NCBI GenBank assembly: GCA_031264895.1
Contig: JAISDI010000089.1
Coordinates: 1 to 10,271, forward strand
DNA from: Endomicrobium sp.
GTDB taxonomy: Bacteria > Elusimicrobiota > Endomicrobiia > Endomicrobiales > Endomicrobiaceae
DNA length: 10,271 nucleotides
Direction: 5' to 3'
Translations under genes and position numbers: made by a program
In this document: positions 8,001 through 10,271 of the stretch, one piece after another
Layout of the letters: every line of letters begins with the position of its first letter
How positions within the stretch are numbered: position 1 is the first letter of the stretch
The notes under the pieces: model-generated
What the model saw: only the letters and a program-made list of their open reading frames with translations
Databases searched by the model: none
Told to the model about the DNA's origin: nothing

Positions 8001-9491
8001 ATCGGCGCTTTTTTAAATTCCGAAGGCATAGAAAGTATAGGATTTGGAAACAATATTTATTATGAAAATATTGATATGCTCCGAGAAATGAACGGCGGCA
8101 AAATGCGCAAAGATGCGTTCTTAGAATCGGATCATGAAGAAATTTTGCGTTTGCAGCGTATGGGGACAAAAGCCGTTTTCGTCGATTTGATCGCCAATTC
8201 CGTCTTTATGTATGAAAATGACACCAAAGATATTGAACCTGCGGACATTAAAAAAATAGTCGGAGAACTTTCAAAGAGGGAATTCTCGGAACCGTTTTAT
8301 CTTTGCATTGATAACAGCATGTACCCCACTTTTCAGTTTGCGGATATTTTGGACGGCGTAAATCTTCCCGACAACTTTAATATCATAATATACGGCAGCA
8401 TGCAGAAACTTCATCAGCGCGGTCTGGAAATAAGTACGGCAGGATTTTTGACTTTGATTTCAAACGGATACAGGCACGCGGAAAATATTTTAGGTCTTAA
8501 AGAAGCGTCGGTTTTTACGTCGTCAGATATAGACGATTTCAGATATATAGCGCTTTATGAATTTTTGCTGAAAAATAATAATATTGAACAGCGTACCGAG
8601 CGTTTGAATAATAATGCACGTGAAATAGCTCTTATATTAAACGAGGCCGCCGTTTTGCTAGGCGGGGAGTTTAAAGTAGTGCATTCATCGCTGTATTCCG
8701 GAATACAAAAAAGAATATGGGAAAATAACAATATGCCTCAAATACCGTTCTTATTCATAAGAGATACACGGAAGCGCGCTTCTATGGGTGATTTTATGTA
8801 TAAATTATTAACGAATTTTGAGGAAGAAAAGTTTTTTGATTATGCGCAAAGAGATAGTTATGGGTTCAATTTTTTTACAAATATATCGTACGGCGCAAAT
8901 GCGTTAAGGCTTAATATAGGAGATCATTCCAGCGGACAAAAAGATAAAATTGTAAGGGCTGTAGTAAAAGCTTTCATATTTTACTCGGGAAATACTGCGG
9001 GCGCTTATAAATCAATTGACAGTTTATACAAATTGTTAAGCGTACACGATATACAAAATGAAAAAATAAATGACGAAGTCGCAAACGGCATAGTTGATTT
9101 TATTTCCTTAAAACACATAATTAACTCTATGAATTATTCTGAAATATTTAAGGCGGTTACCGTATGCGGCAGATTGAACAGACCCGTCCCTGAAATTTTG
9201 GCAGAAAATATCAGAAAAGCGTTAAACAACAAATCCGGAATTGCTTTTTCTGACGAAGAGAATGCCTTGTTGGCAGAAGCGATACAATATATGCCCGATA
9301 TAAGCAGAGAGCAAATTCTTGAAGTTTCATCGCAATCGTGGTTTTCCGGCAAACCTAAAACTGAAGGCGCTGCCGCGGCGACCCTTGTAGAAATGATTAC
9401 TTATAAAAAAACATACTCTTATAACACAGCCGATCATATTCCATCCGTGTTAAATAAGCAAAGTGTTGCGGATCTATTGAAAGCGGCATAA
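2091..9491 (+). CDS. Giant exported multidomain membrane protein (2466 aa)
   Basis: I do not recognise a named gene. Layout by residue: signal peptide 1-22 (MMKKF then a hydrophobic core); TraB/ChaN/Tiki-like domain about 60-510 with H69, H71, E97 and the closing GGFH (474-477); polytopic membrane module 640-785; helical region about 786-960; metallopeptidase-like domain about 960-1228 with HELAH (1051-1055) and ExxxD (E1093, D1097); second membrane module 1229-1385; unassigned 1386-1929; PLP-enzyme-like domain about 1930-2290 with K2106; helical tail to 2466. The frame is unbroken over 7.4 kb, and all apparent catalytic motifs are kept, so it is under selection. Start could be ATG 2091 or the next codon, ATG 2094; neither has a Shine-Dalgarno. 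Giant proteins opening with a comparable DLHCHP block occur in Elusimicrobiota and Omnitrophota as I recall. Function is unknown. The mix of a periplasmic-type first domain, a protease and a PLP domain suggests an envelope-anchored enzyme or self-processing polyprotein. Confidence 0.9.
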   Translation: MMKKFISVLISLCLLETAVLGQGIVPSIPVAGAPEQISSKINSVLNYSKITSSNDAGSPFSVVIIQDLHCHPGVQKNISIILSQLYENYNVKNVFVEGACGDLNTLWLSLTADKNFADKAADILLSDGKLTGSEYFAYKIDNHNILKGIEDREIHLENLRRLASIVESKNEIELVLTDIEKELNRAQEENYGVFNKKLNRLHKQYKEGKINSEKYYKKLMYYFRIAQKKDGVFKNVKINTDEYREIAEYLTINSQRNGINIKSVSSQITSALNELKNTITYNRYNRLIQKTDSFKDTNVLFEELAAFDKEKIINLDKYRDLSLFIKRNHSSKNINPIKLLESEKKLLKSLQLAGSLTEKEALIVILSELFGNYKDYYTANLSSDGYLYLKSFGIKKYQKYFGENISDGNIEKLDKYYDLFLQYYETNINRDKIFTGFIEKEFPPVSKVKADTGKTRHYQDILEESQEINVVVCGGFHSAGLEREFSEKNVSYLVITPNVDGDYKSAGTIYENILLNSVDFSKNSIALQVLSQTGQSARFQLVIESMLSDELKRNPNLNIAEFLNDTVDKICAVDKSDIERAMGADYTYYKKPFNKGITANDDGTYTLNISFEGSSQVEKVIINGQTSYDSSIYGRRFAKTSPFWEWIYVMPFSTFIMASTWFKTFLGKTFLSKLSSEEINAGMRYNKKVKIVDSVISVLFIASFFINPVFFALSALIFIIYRAIIFTASHQNRFNVKNNNLQIKINLIVGIIYVLPFFLLSGALPWAFALNIMLHAVYNNWVSAIIASYSRNNYAYSDADLTRYFYAYEKKLLNKDLNKGFNIFSWKKIISLIHLFAMTTDKKTINEILPVLVRIAGILTERKKSGNVIVYINNVVASKLKYADKSVVEFIKKAENDYSNMFLFVLSNKQDRQALEKIIFTSSNIKLRLYAYALLRSNKDKWTIPSFMEKELLAGAKKLIRDFSWNKDFSHIDAAKWLYNGEFQSYIAAVYMIMASEHSEFTGKEDHTIYKEITEARFEAKYDNANASLSFGKDLFKSEEMQEIFPEIVAHELAHICLDKTGIKLLRLRGLLILLFFLPKEYKVYMQKVAIGELYADIAASVMSLSLGRDHVEYMNVMSKMYEAKTFSAFSEPHDAARKQFANFVNLLRENGLQMDLDVFAEVYKAEVMKNIKNNKVKFEELLFKTASEYLSRVGVILDYDDAASAQNGHISVHDLRDIFKPLVINVNNSALWEWVYMLPGVTYITRSKFFTGFLFNVIFKGKSNELRNEKIKRLRSNRFMRLFDIAGSAVFITSLLSGGGISSLLAYYFTRAVIFAYAHKQYDLRKNFKDKLKLAIVFITFSLPAICILVSGGFGINSIVLSLAIGIPSNFFLHNLYNKYKSKIKKLKNFPVAAILGHDGIGYSGGYERPYGANGDHKEHIEKLKAAIARRFNVLPKDIIVDIMVREDMLYSFEKITGRQSTSYVLEIDEYLMEFMAENEKFAAEFADNVEVETDAKDENKSEEFRNVTAFAVKQYFLISKRLRIPQLKDLSYIAEQMYDFGYDFSVINRGLLQYIAQNLNLSDDYKHKELIKLQVFELLGYILQSQTWLSPSGMNMQYGYLQKETMPDRYERQLANTDVFEIVFNSVFALHNYSHFVKSKEAALYEYFRKRGNITSSFAVPETLSGQFDVLKIADSKSKIYSVSGTENFKRALNDAPEGIPARYVIIDCSKTGDLGTIAEIINEYNRHVSADKSIKEVMFYNAKPDDYRLAMNDNDFESEFIFDISSFADAEQSDILTKMFTKVPAVYVTNDEVMLDYGSRIDNFSLQYLYMLFFRDESFRLQSKQKDSVRLKRFSVKPSDERIEETSRYYKDLISEFGKLDFFDGMKKFAVQAALMDASRCLKILNDKKSSASDLNYVIEEYRTLLNYLFYFKWSYVKDSGFAITGKEKSELALAYNSTMRKPADSSGKELSQETVIVTSGMSALATIGAFLNSEGIESIGFGNNIYYENIDMLREMNGGKMRKDAFLESDHEEILRLQRMGTKAVFVDLIANSVFMYENDTKDIEPADIKKIVGELSKREFSEPFYLCIDNSMYPTFQFADILDGVNLPDNFNIIIYGSMQKLHQRGLEISTAGFLTLISNGYRHAENILGLKEASVFTSSDIDDFRYIALYEFLLKNNNIEQRTERLNNNAREIALILNEAAVLLGGEFKVVHSSLYSGIQKRIWENNNMPQIPFLFIRDTRKRASMGDFMYKLLTNFEEEKFFDYAQRDSYGFNFFTNISYGANALRLNIGDHSSGQKDKIVRAVVKAFIFYSGNTAGAYKSIDSLYKLLSVHDIQNEKINDEVANGIVDFISLKHIINSMNYSEIFKAVTVCGRLNRPVPEILAENIRKALNNKSGIAFSDEENALLAEAIQYMPDISREQILEVSSQSWFSGKPKTEGAAAATLVEMITYKKTYSYNTADHIPSVLNKQSVADLLKAA
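2268..3620 (+). other. TraB/ChaN/Tiki-like domain of the giant protein
   Basis: Residues about 60-510. The pattern is a beta-strand ending in a His block, VVIIQDLHCHPGVQ (62-75), then a strand ending in an acidic residue, VFVEGACGDL (94-103), and at the far end VVVCGGFHSAG (470-480) followed by a strand VSYLVITPN. This order (His, Glu, then GGxH) is that of the TraB/PrgY, ChaN and Tiki superfamily, whose members include metal-dependent peptidases and haem-binding proteins. Between the Glu and the GGFH lie about 370 residues, mostly charged helix (about 150-460), far longer than in typical family members. Behind a signal peptide, it is predicted to lie outside the cytoplasmic membrane. Assignment is by motif order only. 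Confidence 0.5.
4008..4445 (+). repeat. Membrane module, copy 1 (residues 640-785)
   Basis: It opens with WEWIYVMP (644-651), followed by an amphipathic or re-entrant segment, a long hydrophobic stretch (about 692-726), the sequence RAIIF...H (722-730), another hydrophobic stretch (about 747-774), and closes with NxxLHxxYN (771-779). The same order recurs in residues 1229-1385. The duplication is visible in protein but not in DNA, so it is old. Three or four membrane passes are likely; the number is not certain. Confidence 0.75.
4968..5774 (+). other. HEXXH metallopeptidase-like domain of the giant protein
   Basis: Residues about 960-1228. EIVAHELAHICLD contains HELAH (1051-1055), a zinc-binding HEXXH motif flanked by hydrophobic residues as in true gluzincins. 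Thirty-seven residues after the second His is GELYADIAASV, with E1093 and D1097, giving the ExxxD pattern that supplies the third zinc ligand in several gluzincin families. A very hydrophobic stretch (LRGLLILLFFLP, about 1066-1077) lies between them and might be a membrane-associated hairpin. The domain sits exactly between the two copies of the membrane module. I cannot assign a MEROPS family. Confidence 0.6.
5775..6245 (+). repeat. Membrane module, copy 2 (residues 1229-1385)
   Basis: It matches copy 1 at WEWVYMLP (1233-1240), an isolated Asp after a basic segment (D1285, compare D693), RAVIF...H (1312-1320, compare 722-730) and NxxLHxxYN (1371-1379, compare 771-779). Two strong hydrophobic stretches, about 1286-1317 and 1335-1374, are separated by the charged stretch KQYDLRKNFKDK. 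This copy is about 11 residues longer than copy 1 between the opening Trp and the closing Tyr. Confidence 0.75.
6246..7877 (+). other. Unassigned region of the giant protein (residues 1386-1929)
   Basis: About 540 residues with no hydrophobic segment and no motif that I recognise. It starts with a Gly-rich patch (GHDGIGYSGGYERPYGANGDHKEH, about 1401-1424, containing several His and Asp), then a helical region ending in an acidic patch (about 1485-1505), then mixed alpha/beta sequence. Its last part may form the N-terminal lead-in to the PLP-like domain. It looks soluble and folded, not low-complexity. Confidence 0.4.
7878..8960 (+). other. Fold-type-I PLP-enzyme-like domain of the giant protein
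   Basis: Residues about 1930-2290. The order of signatures is that of the aspartate-aminotransferase fold, closest in style to the Cys/Met-metabolism family: TSGMSALA (1962-1969) for the phosphate cup, a Tyr pair (Y1990, Y1991) where the ring-stacking aromatic is expected, FYLCIDNSMYP with D2074 facing the pyridine nitrogen, YGSMQKLHQRG with S2103 and the candidate Schiff-base lysine K2106, and ANALRLNIG with R2273 as possible carboxylate-binding arginine. All key residues are present, so catalysis is plausible. The reaction and substrate cannot be told. A PLP domain in a protein with an export signal is odd unless the membrane modules return it to the cytoplasm. Confidence 0.6.
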
Positions 9492-9503
9492 AATCAATAC
9501 AAC

Positions 9504-9544
9504 AAAAAAAAGGCTGAATTAAATAAATAATTCAGCCTTTTTTT
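9504..9544. terminator. Bidirectional rho-independent terminator
   Basis: A perfect stem of GGCTGAATTA (9512-9521) with TAATTCAGCC (9528-9537) closes on a 6-nt loop (AATAAA). It is flanked by seven A on the left and seven T on the right. It lies 12 nt after the stop of the giant gene and 19 nt after the stop of the convergent minus-strand gene, and has a U tract in both directions, so it serves both. Confidence 0.93.
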
Positions 9545-9563
9545 GTCGTATTATTGATTTTGA

Positions 9564-10241
9564 TTACTGTTTAACGATGCTTTGAAGAAGAAGGTCTGAT
9601 TGTTTTTTTGCTTCTTTTTCATTTTGTATCGATGAGCTGGTCAAATCGTCCGCTCTTCTGTAGGCGGCTTCTCTGGTTTCTTTGGCTTTTTGCGCCATTG
9701 CGTTGGCTTCGTTTATTATTTCTTTATAATTGTTTTTTGCAGTTTCTCTTATTGCTTTTGCTTTGTCTTCAAGCGCTTTTGCTTCCGCGTCAGAATGCTT
9801 TTTTTCCGCCGTCGCTTTTTCTTTCATCGTCGCGACTTTTTCAGATACTATTTTTTCGTCGTTTTTGGCCTGAGTTTTTATAACTTTGGCGTCCGCTTCG
9901 GCTTTTTTCCTTGATATTTTCGCATTGTCTGTCAGCTCTTTTGCCTGCCTTTTTATCATGGCTGCATTTTGTTTTGCTTCGCTTTTCTGAGCTTCAATTA
10001 AAGCTGCTTCCTCTTTGTTGACTTCGTTTGTTTTATCGATTTTTGCAGCTGCGGGAGCAGCAGGCTTTGACGCGGCTTTTGGTGCGGCTACAGGGGCTGC
10101 CGCTGGCGCGCTTGTTTCCTGTGAGGCAACTTCTGAAGCTTCAATTTCAGTTCCGACGCCGGCATTTTCGTTCTGGGCATATAAAGCTACCGCTGAAAAC
10201 ATAAAAATCGACGACAATAAGACAAGACTAAACTTTTTCAT
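9564..10241 (-). CDS. Exported Ala/Lys/Glu-rich coiled-coil protein (225 aa)
   Basis: I do not recognise a family. Residues 1-22 form a signal peptide (MKKF, a hydrophobic core to A19, cleavage probably after LYA22). A Pro/Ala-rich linker follows (about 45-67), then an almost uninterrupted charged alpha-helix from about 72 to the end, dominated by Ala, Lys, Glu, Asp and Gln. There is no cysteine, no second hydrophobic segment and no visible catalytic motif. The likely location is the periplasm or outer surface, with a structural or scaffold role like other long-helix envelope proteins; that role is inferred from composition only. The ATG at 10241 is supported by AAAGGAG (10252-10258) 10 nt upstream. 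The gene is convergent with the giant gene and shares its terminator. Similar composition appears in TolA-like and alanine-rich proteins without common descent. Confidence 0.85.
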   Translation of the reverse strand: MKKFSLVLLSSIFMFSAVALYAQNENAGVGTEIEASEVASQETSAPAAAPVAAPKAASKPAAPAAAKIDKTNEVNKEEAALIEAQKSEAKQNAAMIKRQAKELTDNAKISRKKAEADAKVIKTQAKNDEKIVSEKVATMKEKATAEKKHSDAEAKALEDKAKAIRETAKNNYKEIINEANAMAQKAKETREAAYRRADDLTSSSIQNEKEAKKQSDLLLQSIVKQ

Positions 10242-10251
10242 GACTCTTTTT

Positions 10252-10258
10252 CTCCTTT
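10252..10258 (-). promoter_or_regulatory. Shine-Dalgarno site of the coiled-coil gene
   Basis: AAAGGAG on the minus strand, 10 nt before the ATG at 10241. It is the only strong ribosome binding site in the window and fixes this start. The promoter itself lies beyond the window edge. Confidence 0.8.
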
Positions 10259-10271
10259 GAAGTTTTATTAA

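Noticed and set aside
2637..9352. Several 60-130-codon minus-strand frames inside the giant gene
   Set aside because: They are antisense shadows of a well-supported coding frame, with no start signals or recognisable products.
9608..10260. Plus-strand frames rich in Phe, Leu and Arg or in Ala, opposite the coiled-coil gene
   Set aside because: Their composition is the antisense reflection of Lys/Glu/Ala codons; the minus-strand gene has a signal peptide and a ribosome binding site.
1..10271. CRISPR arrays, tRNA or rRNA genes, intact insertion sequences
   Set aside because: No regularly spaced direct repeats, cloverleaf-like sequence, rRNA segments or transposase motifs were seen.

Overview
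This is an AT-rich bacterial window with four genes I trust. Low GC, a giant exported polyprotein and small palindromic repeats between genes fit an Elusimicrobiota-like (Endomicrobium-like) or Omnitrophota-like bacterium. That placement is an impression from sequence style and memory of similar giant proteins, not a demonstrated assignment.

Region 1 (1-1287) is gene-poor. It holds remnants of small dispersed palindromic elements at about 49-125 and 1047-1186, and an unusual interrupted inverted repeat (204-297). Between them lies one small minus-strand gene (569-955), a free-standing nuclease-like domain of the kind found at the C-terminus of CdiA toxins. It has its own rho-independent terminator (501-548), a good extended -10 box and no recognisable immunity partner.

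Region 2 (1288-2034, minus) is rsmG (gidB), the 16S rRNA m7G527 methyltransferase. It is divergent from the next gene across a 56-bp AT-only-looking intergenic stretch.

Region 3 (2091-9491, plus) is one uninterrupted 2466-residue gene. In order it shows a signal peptide, a TraB/ChaN/Tiki-like N-terminal domain with a long helical insertion, a polytopic membrane module, a helical region, a HEXXH...ExxxD metallopeptidase-like domain, a second copy of the same membrane module, a long unassigned region, a fold-type-I PLP-enzyme-like domain with its Schiff-base lysine, and an alpha-helical tail. This protein is the novel item of the window. Its membrane module is duplicated, and the same Trp, Glu, Asp, Arg, His and Asn positions are kept in both copies.

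Region 4 (9492-10271): a near-perfect bidirectional terminator separates the giant gene from a convergent gene for a small exported Ala/Lys/Glu-rich coiled-coil protein (9564-10241, minus), which has a clear Shine-Dalgarno sequence. The other three genes lack one and instead have -10-like hexamers almost touching their ATGs, suggesting leaderless or near-leaderless mRNAs. No tRNA, rRNA, CRISPR array or intact insertion sequence was seen. Apart from shared terminator and divergent promoter regions, the genes do not form an evident operon.
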